Part shown: positions 1-11,016 of the stretch, one piece after another
Layout: every line of letters starts with the position of its first letter
Numbering within the stretch: position 1 is the stretch's first letter
Source: Gnetum montanum
Lineage: Eukaryota > Streptophyta > Gnetopsida > Gnetales > Gnetaceae
Assembly (NCBI GenBank): GCA_015680685.1
Contig: MNCI01027017.1
Span: 246,985 to 310,984, forward strand
DNA: 64,000 nt
Reading direction: 5' to 3'
Position numbers and translations under genes: made by a program
The notes under the pieces: generated by a model
The model's database searches: none
The model's input: the letters and a program-made list of their open reading frames with translations, nothing else
What the model was told of the DNA's origin: nothing

Positions 1-683
1 CAAGGCTAGGTTCATATATCCCATTGCTGATAGTGAATGGGTTAGCCCCTTAGTTATTGTGCCTAAAAATGGAGGCAAATGGACGGTGTGCATAGATTTT
101 AGGCTACTGAATATGGCAACATTCAAAGATCACTTTCTGTTGCCATTTGTTGACCAAGTCTTAGACACCATCGTAGGGCATTGCTACTATAGGTTTTTGG
201 ATGGATATAGTGGATATAATCAACTACAAATAGCCCTAGAAGACCAAGCCAAGACTATGTTCACCAGGCCTTGGGGAACATTTTCATACAAACAGATGCC
301 GTTTGGCTTGTGTAATGCCCCTACAACATTTCAATGACTAGTTCTAAGCATCTTCCAACAGAAGATAGGAAATGGTGTGGAGGTATTTATGGATGACTTC
401 TCCACTTATGGAGAAAACTTTGATCAAGCCTTGGACCTATTGGAGCTAGTGTTAAAAAGATGTGTAGAAACCAATTTGAGGCTTAATTGGCAGAAAAGTC
501 ATTTGATGGTCCAAGAAGGCATAGTACTAGGGCAAAAAATCTCACAGATAGGGATAGAGGTAGACCTCGAGAAAATCAAAGTTATCCAAGGAATTACCTA
601 TTAATCAGAAACTGTTAAAGATATTTGGTCATTCCTTGGACATACTGGCTACTATAGGAGATTTATTGAGAACTTTTCAAAGG
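1..683 (+). pseudogene. Reverse transcriptase fragment of element E
   Basis: RNA-dependent DNA polymerase part of a Ty3/gypsy polyprotein. Visible motifs in order are IDFRLLN (first conserved block), LDGYSGYNQ, MPFGLCNAPTTFQ and the catalytic loop VFMDDFSTYG, followed by the thumb region with LRLNWQKSHLMV, VLGQKIS, GIEVD and a short GHTGYYRRF-like stretch. These blocks and their wording are typical of the Athila lineage. The FMDD aspartates are intact. The frame is broken by stops near 336 and 602. The fragment ends at about 683 where the deletion begins. The start lies outside the window. Confidence 0.9.
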
Positions 684-1050
684 TTGCCCTCAACCTTGAC
701 CTTGATCTAGCATAGAAAAAATGGTTAGCAACCCTTAACTTGTTAGATGAAAACTTGTTAGAAAAAATGGTTAGCATTCAATAAACAACATCATGACCTA
801 AGGATTAGGAAAGTTAAATATCAACCGGGAGATAAGGTTCTTTATTGGAATCCCACACATGTGCCACAATGTACTAAATTTCTAACACTGTGGGAAGAAC
901 CTTATATCATTTATGTAACTTTTTCTTCAGGGGCCATGACAATATACAAACCTGAGAGCCTGGACAAGAAGCTGTTGGTCAACGTGCAATAAACCAAACC
1001 TTTCCATGAGCTTAGGACAGCTAGTACACATGCTACCTTTATTAGTGGAC
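684..1050 (+). pseudogene. Integrase C-terminal fragment of element E
   Basis: End of the Athila-type polyprotein, joined directly to the RT fragment by deletion. Recognisable pieces are GDKVLYWNPTHV and LWEEPYIIYVTF followed by LLVNVQ and KPFHE. These correspond to the C-terminal chromatin/DNA-binding part of integrase and match 13158-12967 (- strand) in A and about 53170-53480 in F. The HHCC zinc domain and the catalytic core are absent. Several stops interrupt it. The end of the polyprotein is placed by comparison with A and is approximate. Confidence 0.8.
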
Positions 1051-2942
1051 AACCTTGCTTACTATTTCAGACCTCCTCTTCCAACTTAGTCGTGGAGGAG
1101 ATGGCCACCTATGCTAACCGTTCTAGGCCCTCAGTTCTTTTTGAATTTTTATTTTACACATTCTTTCAACTTTTCTTATTTTTGTTTTACACCATCATTC
1201 ATGTTTTTACTGTTTCTTCATTTTCTTGGTTTACTTTTATTCGTCATCTAATAAGTGTTGATGATGGTGGATTGAATTATATCATATTGATTGCTAATGT
1301 TTGATTTTTACCTTTGAATTATGATGCTGATATTAAGGTATGGTTCTTTTGGTAAAATAGGCAATGAGTCCACGCCGTCCACTCATCTATACAACTCTAT
1401 GGTCTCCTTTGGCTTGGAACTGTATAGTCCCTTTTTTCTAAGTAAAATTTTAATGAATTGGTGGCTGGGTATTTTTCAAACCAAGGAAAGAATCAAAGGA
1501 TGAAAAGGGTGTGACTTCAAGGGGATTCGATGCATTTGTGCTGGCCATTCTCTTGGGTGCTTGGATGCTTTTTCTTGGGTTTTCTACCATTCTGACACTG
1601 TTCAAAAATTAGGAAGCTGAGTAAATAAAAATAAGTCTTTGCATGGTGTGGTTCTCACAAAAAAAGAGAGAGTGATAATTCAAAGCACACCTCTTAGACA
1701 TAATAAAGCAATATGGGCTACAAGCACTGGTTATGGAACTGGAAAGACATGTTACCCATGCCTAAAGATTTCCTCTAACTAAGCCCCTTTCTTGCTTCCT
1801 ACTTCTCCATCTCGCTCTCCTTGAAATGGTGGTGACTCTTTGTGGAAGCATTCTCGTTGCTTCAAGTGGATGGATTGGTCAAGTGTGTTGATGTGAGGTC
1901 ACTGGATGTGGTTTGTTTGAGTCTGGATTTGGGATGAGTTCTACTCAATCACATTAACCATAAAATATAGAAGGGGCTTTACACAACCTTGTTCTTGGGA
2001 TTCCATTCCATTCTCTCCTCTCCATCTTTCTTTCCATTTTCCACCTCATTACCGGTTTTATCATTAGTCCATTCTCGGTTGATGCATTGTTTTTCTTTGG
2101 TGATTCTTATGGGTAAGTTTTTAACTCTTGCTTCCAAATGACATTCCTAGAGCCTACGGACTCTTTGGGTTGTGGGTTTGTCAAGGCATAAAAGGCATGA
2201 GCCTACTTTGGGGAGGACCCACTAGCATTTCTTTTTGGTGCAATTGTTAACTTTTTTCCCTTAAACATTTCTTGCAATCAATCATTTCTTGTTTCATCCC
2301 CATCCATGACATCCATTTTATTGGCGTTGTCATTGATATTTTTTCCCATCTTTCTTGTTCCTCATATTTTTCCATCTTATAGCTATCGGAGGTTCGCTCT
2401 TAGTCGTGGAGACCCTGGCACAAATTTTTCAATTTTCTCCATTTTACTATTTGCCTAACCCCTACACCTTAGGTAGTCACCTTTGATAAATATCCGAACC
2501 AGTTTCTGCCATAACCACAACTCAGCCAATGCGCTTCATATCGAGGCAAGGTATCAACTGCATTATGGTTTATCTATCCTTGCTCATTTGTGACTATGTT
2601 GTGTGTGCAGATGGTGATCATACAAACAATGGACTGGACTTGAAGGAAGCACTCAAGATGGATTGGAACTAGAGCATTTACAAAAGGAGCAAGTTTGGTG
2701 GCGTGGCTATGGATAAACAATGGAAGATGCAATCTTAGCATTGGTGGTAACACACTTTATTTTCTTTCTCTCTCTTTCTCTACAAGTTGTCAAATAAAGG
2801 CTTGGATGTCATTTATGTACGAGTGTTCACCACAATGGTCATGAACACTAATGTTATAATATGCTTATTGATCCGTTCACTGGACACGTTGAGTCTATCA
2901 TCCCATTCCACCGTCAGTTGTCAATTAGTCAATAATCCCATA
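1051..2942 (+). other. 3' untranslated region of element E
   Basis: Long region between the end of pol and the 3' LTR with no supported gene. It aligns in order with 53480-55460 of element F and, reversed, with 11017-12960 of A. Shared landmarks are a T-rich tract just after pol, a GAACCACACCATGCAAAGAC-like stretch (reversed in A) and a final CAATAATCCCATA. Short open frames here are not conserved between the copies. Confidence 0.75.
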
Positions 2943-2943
2943 N

Positions 2944-3708
2944 ACACAATTTACAAAGGAAGTCTTGGAGAAAGTCTTGGAAGGAAGTCTTTCAAGGGAA
3001 GTCTTTTAGAAGTCTTTTAGAAGTCAAGTAGTGAAACTTTTGTAGTTAGAGTATTTTCCAAGTGTCCGCAGTAGGAGGTCTAAGTGTGGACGGATCTTTA
3101 TTTGAGCATCATGTACCTGACCACACCTTGTGTACGGCAATAAAGGCGAGCTCTTGGATTCATCCTTGCAACACTTGAGATTTTTTTTCTTACTAATTTC
3201 CTTCATTTTATTTTCTTCTGCATTTATTTTATATTATTATTTTATTTTATTTTATGCACTTTACATTTCTGTTATTAGCACACATAGTACGATCATTTCG
3301 AGCATGCGTGTAACACTTGGTAACCTAGTAACGATTAGCGTTTGGTGATCCCAGTAGTGTTGCATTGGTTTAGGATGTGTATGGTAAGTGAGAATAGATA
3401 CTAGTGTTAGGATTAGTTTAAAGCCTAGTTAATCAGTAGCTAAGTTAAATTAGTCACTTAGTTATCTCTTTCTCTCCTCCCTTATTAGCAGTAGGACATA
3501 AAAACATAAAAGCTATAAAAATCATATGCCTTAAGCTTACTTAACCATACAATCATGACATACAAGTAATTTTGGGAAGACAACGATTAACCAACCCGTC
3601 CTTGTTCCAAAAAGATGCATAGGCACTTAGTCCTTGGAATTCGATTGGATCGGGCGTGAAACGCTTGTATTTGTATGGTTGAGCGTAGGGGTACCTCGCC
3701 GCTCATCA
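2944..3708 (+). repeat. 3' LTR of element E, 5' end missing
   Basis: It ends GTACCTCGCCGCTCATCA, the family LTR terminus. The segment TGTCCGCAGTAGGAG, the block leading to a polyadenylation-like AATAAAG at about 3139, and the last 300 bases match the F and A LTRs. The first 100 bases are unlike F: they carry six AAGTC(TT) units at 2960, 2972, 2985, 2999, 3010 and 3021. The N at 2943 sits where the terminal TGATGAA, PPT and U3 should be, so the left boundary is artificial. Confidence 0.75.
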
Positions 3709-5559
3709 TAATTTTAAAGGGCATCCCAACATTCTTTGAAGGTATTCTAGGTGATAATTTTGCCCTAGTTTATTCAAAAACACTTATGCATATGATCATC
3801 TTAGTGAATACATCTAGCTTCTTACTTTCAAATTGGTTTCTTCTCTCCCTTATCAACTTAGTAATGTCTTGAGAGATTAGGATACCTCCTTCAACTAGAT
3901 ATCATACTTCATGAATCTTTAGCAAGGATCTCATCAAATAAGAAAAATATGTGAAATCTTGGGTGTCATTAAAAGTTACATTGCATTTTGGAATTTCCTT
4001 TACATTGATGGCCATGATCTACAACTCTACGCTCCAATACTAGTATATTGGAGTATGTCATGGCAACAAGGCAGACTTGAGGAGCACAAACATTGGGTAG
4101 CCAAATGTATTTGAGAACTTCTAAATAGTTTTTAAGTAGACCACAAGTTGAGAATAGTTCATGATATTCAAATTTTGAATAGAACATAAGTAGACAACAA
4201 GTTGTAGTGGGATTATGTTGAATATTGTGACTTGAGTATGAGGAGATAGTGGGTTGCAACATAGCTTTAACTACAAAAATCAAATAATGTGGGTTGATTA
4301 CAAGTGAGCTACTAGTCATTGTGATGGACACAACTACTCCAAGAGCTCGCCACAAGTTAGAGCAAATATTAAATTTCAAGGGACTGCAAGTCATAGTCAA
4401 AAAATTAAAAGAAATACCAAGAGTTATATTTGGATAAGAAAATTTTTGAAAGCAATCACAATTGAATTGTAAGGGATGAAGGAAGCTGTGGTATTTATAG
4501 AATTGCAAAAAAAAATAAAAAAAATAAAAAATTGAATATTAGAATTCAAATTTGAATTTATTGGACATCAATTAGTCTAATTCCTCACACAAATGTGAGA
4601 TAACATTAATGTTGACTTATATCATCAACAAAAACATCTATGCAATTGAATTTGATCAAAATTTGATGTCAAACTTAGGATTCATTTATTCTCCTTTAAA
4701 CTTGAAACATGAGAAATTGTAAGAAACTTCAAGAAAATCTTAAAGCTTATAGATTTAGAACAAGAATGTCCAAAACTAGAAAGAAATACTTTCAAACATT
4801 AAATTCTTCCTTCAACTTCATTCAAGCAAATATTGATTCAATTGTGAAATCAAACAAGGATTCCAAGAAGATACACAAGAATCTCTCAAAATCCTTGAAC
4901 TCAAAGCTAATCTCCAACATGTAATTCAAACATCAAATATCTTCAAATTCATGGATTTAAATCAACATAAACATAGAATTGAGAAATTTTGTGAAATAGC
5001 TTGTGAACTTGTGACATAGATGGTAACATGTGAAATGTAAAATAAATTGTAAAAAATAATGAAATTGGATGTAAGATGACTGTGATTTATGCTATGAACT
5101 AATTTGTGAAATAATAAAGAAAATAAAAAGAGCTTGAAATTTAAGAGACTCAAGTACAAAGGACTTCTCTTCCTCTCTTATTAATACAAACTAAGAGCAC
5201 AATTACATGAAATCAATAGCTTCACATCAAGTTTGAATAGAGAGCCTAGGGTTCCTTTTATAGCTTTTGAGAAGGGGACACAACAAATAATGAGACATTA
5301 AACCTCTTTCTCACGTTTGCACTCATGCTAATGTGAACTTTAAACCATAAAGCAATTTCATGAACTTTAACTTCTAACTACTAACCTACTTGTCTAACAT
5401 TAAAAAAATAAAATATGACATAAGAATTGAACATAACATGAAACATATGCATCATGAACTCTAAGAGATCAATACAGTTTCTAGACTACACTTAAATATT
5501 CAAGCTCAAAAATGCTTGTTATCACTACATCTATTTTCATGTATCTTTCCACAAGTCAC
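3709..5559. other. AT-rich sequence without a recognised gene
   Basis: No conserved domain, LTR pair or RNA gene was recognised. On the - strand two TATA-like boxes occur: TATAAATAC at about 4494-4502 and TATAAAAGG at about 5254-5262. The longest open frame (- strand, 3969-4508) lacks an ATG and runs through the first TATA-like box, so it is not accepted as a gene. The stretch may be an old, diverged LTR or intergenic host DNA. Confidence 0.4.
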
Positions 5560-5860
5560 AAAGATCAGCAAAGAGCTTTCGTACCGATCTCGGTAGTGGC
5601 AACAACATTTTCACAAGTAAATTATTCTACAATATTATGGACTGAGTTTTCTCGAGGTGAGGTCCCGCAGTAGCATGAAATGAAGGCAAATTCTACCAAG
5701 AATAATAAGGCTTTTGCAACATTGTGTTACTGAAATCGGTTTTGGTTCCTAAATTGATGGATACTAATTTAACTTCGTATTTTTCCTGCTCTTCGGCCTT
5801 GCAGATATTAAGCATCGCTGCGGGTTGGAATCTCAGAAACTTGTAAACTAATTACAGGCG
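5560..5860 (+). other. Possible host-gene exon remnants
   Basis: A pyrimidine-rich stretch ending TTGCAG (about 5785-5805) is followed by a short open stretch reading ILSIAAGWNLRNL then a stop, as a last exon would. About 200 bases upstream a frame reading KSFRTDLGSGNNIFT ends near a possible GTAAAT donor. No protein family is recognised and the splice calls rest on short consensus matches only. Confidence 0.15.
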
Positions 5861-7365
5861 TATTAATATATAAACTTTAGTATTTTACATGTATATAGGT
5901 TAATTTAACTTTTTGTAACACGGTTTGCTTCAAATTCCAAGCGTCCCTGCAAGCACCAGCAGAAAAATTTGCGTTAAACAAAAACAAACCATCATGCTTG
6001 AAATTTTGTTTTTAAGATACAAACTATTGCACCGTCGTCATGTTTGAAATTTTGAGCAGAACAATGTGCGTCAAAGTCCATCCACCTGCAACAACCTTGG
6101 TTACTATCTCAGTTGGAACGGTTGAATGCTTGTGTTATGGAGGTAGCCTTAGCTGGAGTGGTGATGACTATTTTTTCAGAAGTGTTTTAACTCTCTGTTT
6201 TTGGTATGATGATGAATATTCTATGGCTTTCTATAATTACGCAAATTTAAACACCATTCTGGATCATATGTTTTAAAAATAAGCATCAAAACAATGCGTT
6301 TTTCCTGTCTCATTCCAACTTCTTGATGTAAGGGTGCATATACATTAATTTTACTGCAAATTATAAAAGCTCTGTTGCTCCACCTTTTAAGTTCCATATT
6401 TGGTACATAGGGCTTCCATATCTAAGAAGGAGTTACCTAACCGCTAAGAATCAAGTTCCACACAAATTTACGAGCCTAGATCGAGCTTTACCGAACAGTT
6501 TCTGATGTGATATTCTATTACCGTAAATGACGATGAAACAACTTNCACGAAGCCGTACAGGCGTTCAAAAGACGCACAAAGGGCGGGCAAAANAATCTTT
6601 TGTTTGAAAGACAATGCATATGGCAGCGTTTTATTGTTCTAGTGTAGACCAGGGTAAATTAACTGTCTCTTTCTTCCGTCCTTCACCAAGAAATTTCTAA
6701 CTATTAAATTAATATTATAACATCTCACAATCTGTCCTACTTTTTAAATATATATTTAGAATGTCAGTAAAATTTCTGTAAGTTTATATGCAAATTCTTT
6801 GCGCATTCCAAACTGGAATTAAAAGATTAGAGCTGACAAATTTTCCAGAAAGAAACAAAGCAAGATTTTACCCTTCCATACCCAGAACAAACAGTAGAGC
6901 ACATGATGCTATGTTATTAAGAATCAAATTACAATTTGACAGAACCATTATAAATTTATATCATAGCAGGTCCATTAACAAAATTAATTCCAAATTTTCA
7001 ATGATCAATTGAGAGTTTTTAGCGCATCCCATTTTGCAGGACAAGGACTCACTATTGATTCTTAAAAATAAATAGATAAAAAAATCATGCACCAGGTCAT
7101 GCACATAGATAATGAAATCAAGCATCTATTGGAGAGGTGCTTGATTTGATGAACTCTCATTCAGCCTCCCATTTGTTGACCACCATACTCTCTAGTCTCT
7201 ACATGCAAACCATGGCTGGTCGAATCCATTTTTCAGCATTTTTGCCATTGGTTGATCTGTAGAGCCCTCTCTGCACTGTGATTGCCTATCTGTCTTTAAA
7301 AGAATGTCTATGTAGGCTATGTAGTTTAAGAGATCTTAAAAGAAAAGCATTAAGTTGATTTAGTA
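5861..7365. other. AT-rich sequence without a recognised gene
   Basis: Low-copy-looking sequence with two N positions (6545 and 6593), probably closed assembly gaps. Open frames at 6040-6276 and 6788-7012 (+) give no recognisable protein and no support from splice signals or composition. A short + frame at about 7122-7258 is open for some 45 codons but cannot be assigned. Confidence 0.4.
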
Positions 7366-7900
7366 TTAGGCAGTCACTATGTTAAGTACGTATTTATCTT
7401 TCATGGTACAAATATGATACCTATCCAGTAAATCCTTTGGATCTTCCAACGTAATAAAACCTCAATTCCAATTCCATGTAATACAGATGCCCTCATGATC
7501 ATCTTAGAAATGAAGAGCCAGAATTGCCATCTCATTCTCCATGATCGATGCGGGTGTGTTAGACAACGGTGGATTCCCTCTGGAAGAGACTGATAAATAC
7601 CAACCACAGCAACCACTTGAAGGTGCTTGGACACAGTTGCCAGTGATTAACTAAGAAACATGAATATGTTTGCTCTTATCTTTTTCTACAACAGAAATAC
7701 CTTGAGATTCATTTCTTCTGAATACTCTCAATCTACCAGAGAAGAAAGATGCAAGATAGAGAATCAATATCCCAAGCCCACCCACTGAATGAAACAGTTT
7801 TCCCTTCTGCAATAGTTTTATAGAATAGCAGATCTGCTGATAAAAGTCAATATGAAGTAACAGAAACTAGAAAGACTGAGGAAGGTACCTGCATATCCAT
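7366..7900 (-). pseudogene. Candidate degraded host gene with a membrane segment
   Basis: On the - strand an ATG at 7898-7900 opens a four-codon exon (MDMQ) ending in CAG before a GTACCT donor. A TATTGCAG acceptor leads in phase to position 7806. From 7806 to 7366 one frame stays in phase for 147 codons with three in-frame stops (TAG at 7651-7653, then TAA and TGA) before a terminal TAA at 7366-7368. Its first part contains a hydrophobic stretch SVGGLGILILYLASFF, which looks like a membrane helix; a later part includes TLEDPKDLLDRYHICTM. No family is recognised. It could be a pseudogene, or exons separated by unrecognised introns. Chance is possible, but three stops in 147 codons is few for AT-rich DNA. 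Confidence 0.3.
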
Positions 7901-9017
7901 GTGCCTCTCAGATCTTTTCCCTTTCGTTATATCGTTTACAAGCTGCTACTCAAATCTAGTAACAACCAATGAAACCGCTGCTGCAAAAACACACAGAAGT
8001 TGCAGAGGAGAGGAAGAAAAGTATGGTACCCTGGGCTTCTGAAATGGAAAACCCGTAATTAATTAAAGCTACTCCTTGGTTACCGTTCAATGTGGAGGTG
8101 GGTTACTGCAGAGGGTCCACTGGACCCACTAGATTTTGCTGGATTTTAGGAGAAAAGTTTATTCGGTTGGGAAATATTTTGTTGGCTCAAGCTTTGACCA
8201 AATCTTTTCCTGCAGTCGCCACAACTACAATTAAATTTTTTTTAGGTCTTTTTTTAGTTCAGGGTTGGGGAAAGTTGTTTTCCACGGCTTGTATTAAATT
8301 TGTCAGCAAGAAAGAACAAACACATGCTCACATGTAATAAGTGTCGTCATGACTTGCACGGAGACGAGGATGCATCGGTGGATAATCTCCCAATGGTAGG
8401 AAAACATCCTACTTCGGGTTACTTATTGGGGGGTGTTGGACCCCAAAAAATAAATTTAATTAATAGAGAAAAAAGAAAATAGCACACGGGGATAAAAGAG
8501 AGGGTCAAAAAAGATGAAGAGGTCTCAAAGAAGGAGACACTAACAGCCAAAGGGGAAAAGCTCACCTCAAGAAAAATGGGAGAGAAAAAATTCAAGAGCT
8601 CAACTGTAGCATTAGCTGTTGAACAATGTCTCCTTGAATAGACAAAGAGAGAATATTAGTAGGAGAATCACATTGAAAAACCACATTACAACGAAATTTC
8701 ACCATCTATTAATAAATAGCCCATTAGGGCCTATTGGCACGTAGCATGGGTAATATTTAACGTGATTGTTTCATACATAGTACATTAAATATATATTTGA
8801 TATTGGGTAGAAAAATCAAAAATATATTTAAAATAAAATATTAATTATTAGTAGGGAAAATCATCCAATCTTAACATTTATATCACTTTTAACATTCGTG
8901 CTTGAACTTAAAATACAAAAGGATTCATGGTAACACTCAAAAGCTTTGGCAAAATATCAACTTGTGTAGGAAAAAAACATCCAATAGAAAATGATAACAC
9001 AAATTGTCTATGATGAT
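7901..9017. other. Non-coding sequence left of element B
   Basis: No gene is supported. TGTTGGACCCC at 8434 looks like the start of an LTR, but no matching end was found. The block 8860-9005 is similar to 44385-44520 (shared TATCACTTTTAACATT and TTGAACTTA), so it belongs to a dispersed repeat. Element B inserted immediately to the right and split it. Confidence 0.45.
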
Positions 9018-9022
9018 CTTAT
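9018..9022. repeat. Left target-site duplication of element B (CTTAT)
   Basis: CTTAT precedes the TGTTGATG terminus and is repeated exactly at 22801-22805 after the other LTR, as expected for one integration event. Confidence 0.9.
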
Positions 9023-10273
9023 TGTTGATGTGTAAATTTTGGATGCATCAACATTAGGAAAAAAAAAACTCATTTGATGAGACTATTGCATAGGGTGCCC
9101 TCTTGTATGGGTACAGAAACCCGAGAATAGTTTTAGCCAGAGAGGGTAATGTGATGTTAAAAAAGATAACTAAACTAGAAAATCAGGGAATTTGAATAAG
9201 GTAACTGTCTTCAATTTCAAGACTTCATGAAAATACAATAGGTAATTACAAAATTTAAACTTTTCCCTAGTCATCGATTCATGTCATCTCGTCATTGCAG
9301 CCGACACTACTCGTAGTCACTAGGAGAGGGAGAGAGAGAGAGAAAGATGTTGCTATTGTCTACTTCCCGTGTTGCAGACACATTGTTAGTAGCCTTTATT
9401 TCTTGGCATGCACACTGTTCTATCTTTCACACATGTCATCGAAAAGAGGAGAGGTTAGACCCCCATGCTGCCACTTGGAGCGCACACCTGCTACTATTTA
9501 TAGTCACCTGCTACTGTTTGCCATAGATGCACCTACTACAGATGTTGTTGTTCGCATGCCACCGACTATTGGTAGTAGAAAACCCAGGGAGGTCACCTAC
9601 TATAGCTTCACCACTACTGAGAGAGACCACATGTTGTAGTGAATGCCACACACTTGCAGCTAAGGACTGACCCATCATATGCCTAGTTTGCTACACAGAG
9701 ACGTCGCCTTCGCTGCTAGAGAGAAAAGAGAACTTCATGCATCCCATTGCTTTTGACGTGTGGCTAACGCTGCCACTACCATCACTCTGCTAGCCGTTGT
9801 TCCCACAACTACTATGGGTACTGTTGTTGTTGCAAGTTTCCTGGCTACTGCTGGGGAAAGGGGAGGTTCGCTATAACCTACCACATGCCCTGCTACTGCT
9901 AATGCACTATTGTTTGTGCGTCTGCATCTACCACTGCTACCTTAGGAGCTCGCCTACCTATCACACATCGCACAGGGAGGTCACTTGTTACTACTAGCTA
10001 CAGTTGCCACGCATTGTCGCAATCACAATCATCACACGCCTTGCCAAAGAGGGGAGAGGCTGGCTGATGATGATAGGGGAGTCCTTGATTAATGATCCAC
10101 CTACCACCTATTTCTCAGCTCTCCATTGGTGTTGAGTGTCCCTTGCTTCCTTCTGCAACAATCTATGGTGCACCCTACTATTGCAAGAGAGAGACGAGAG
10201 GCTGCACATACTGCCCACCATTTGGCACCATGTTGTCATGCCAGAAAGAAAGGAGGCGATGCTCCTTATTATT
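9023..10273 (-). repeat. Element B left (3') LTR, first part
   Basis: It starts TGTTGATGTGTAAATTTTGG, matching the C and right-hand B LTRs. The sequence is interrupted at 10273 by element A and resumes at 20092. Alignment with the right LTR puts the break near 22340 of that copy, with flanks otherwise continuous. Confidence 0.9.
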
Positions 10274-11006
10274 TGATGAGTGGCGAGGTACCCTTACGCG
10301 CCTTAATGGAATACGCAGGGTTAATCAATCATTGTTTTCCCAAACTTACTTGTATTTTCACGGTTGTATGGTTAAGTAAACTTGAGGTATGTGATTTTTC
10401 AAGCTTTTGTCCTTTTATGTCTTTTGCTAATAAGGAGAAGGAGAGAGAACTAAGTGGCTAATTTATCTTAACTATTCATTAACTAGTTTCTAAATGTTCC
10501 TAACACCAGTATCCATTCCCACTTGCTGTACATATCCTGAACCAATGCTACGTTGCTAGGATTACCAAACGCTAATCGTTACTGGGTTACCAAGCACTAC
10601 ATGCATGATCGAAGCGATCATATTGAGTGTATTCAATTAAGAGGATTGAAGGTTGAGAGAGAAATTAATTAACTAGAAAAGCATTAAAAATTCAGCAATA
10701 ATTAATTACTAATTAGCTTAATCTGTATGCTGCAAGGTTTATCATAAGGTTCATCTTTATTGTCGTACACAAATGTGTGCTCTGGTACAAATTGCTTGAA
10801 TAAAGATCCGTTCACTCTATGACTCCTACTACGGGCACACAAAAATTATTCTAACTTTGGGATGACTAAACTGCAGGAATTTGCCTAAGGGTCTAAGTCT
10901 AACTACTCTGGAACAAAGGGCGTCGCCTCTTATTTATAGAAGATGAAGCAAGACGTGATATCGAGTGGCGGATGTGATATCGCGTACGCGATAGCACAAC
11001 TCATCA
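10274..11006 (-). repeat. Element A 3' LTR
   Basis: It is bounded by TGATGAG and CTCATCA. A TATAAATA promoter box (- strand) lies at 10931-10938. Between the box and the right terminus are copies of the GATATC motif. A segment of about 70 bp present in the 5' LTR (after TGATGAGTGGCGAGGTACCC) is missing here. Confidence 0.92.
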
Positions 11007-11016
11007 TACCCCCATG
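11007..11016 (-). other. Element A polypurine tract
   Basis: On the - strand CATGGGGGTA abuts the 3' LTR. The same sequence precedes the 3' LTR of F at 55461-55470. It is the expected primer site for plus-strand DNA synthesis. Confidence 0.85.

Larger units (their letters stand above)
1..3708 (+). mobile_element. Element E: 3' part of an Athila-lineage Ty3/gypsy retrotransposon
   Basis: This is the right-hand part of an LTR retrotransposon whose 5' half lies outside the window. It runs reverse transcriptase, integrase C-terminus, long 3' untranslated region, then an LTR ending in CTCATCA at 3708. The pol motifs and the 3' UTR match element F (46690-55980) closely in the same order, so F is a guide to what is missing. 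About 1.5 kb between RT and the integrase C-terminus is deleted near 681-690. An N at 2943 marks a second missing block covering the polypurine tract and the start of the LTR. It cannot be mobile. The bases after 3708 are taatt; the matching left flank is not in the window. Confidence 0.85.

Noticed and set aside
3969-4508. 179-codon open frame on the - strand
   Set aside because: It has no ATG, begins in a T-rich tract, runs through a TATA-like box, and shows no domain or conserved composition.
8434-8460. LTR-like start TGTTGGACCCC
   Set aside because: No matching terminus, PBS or target duplication was found, so no LTR is called.
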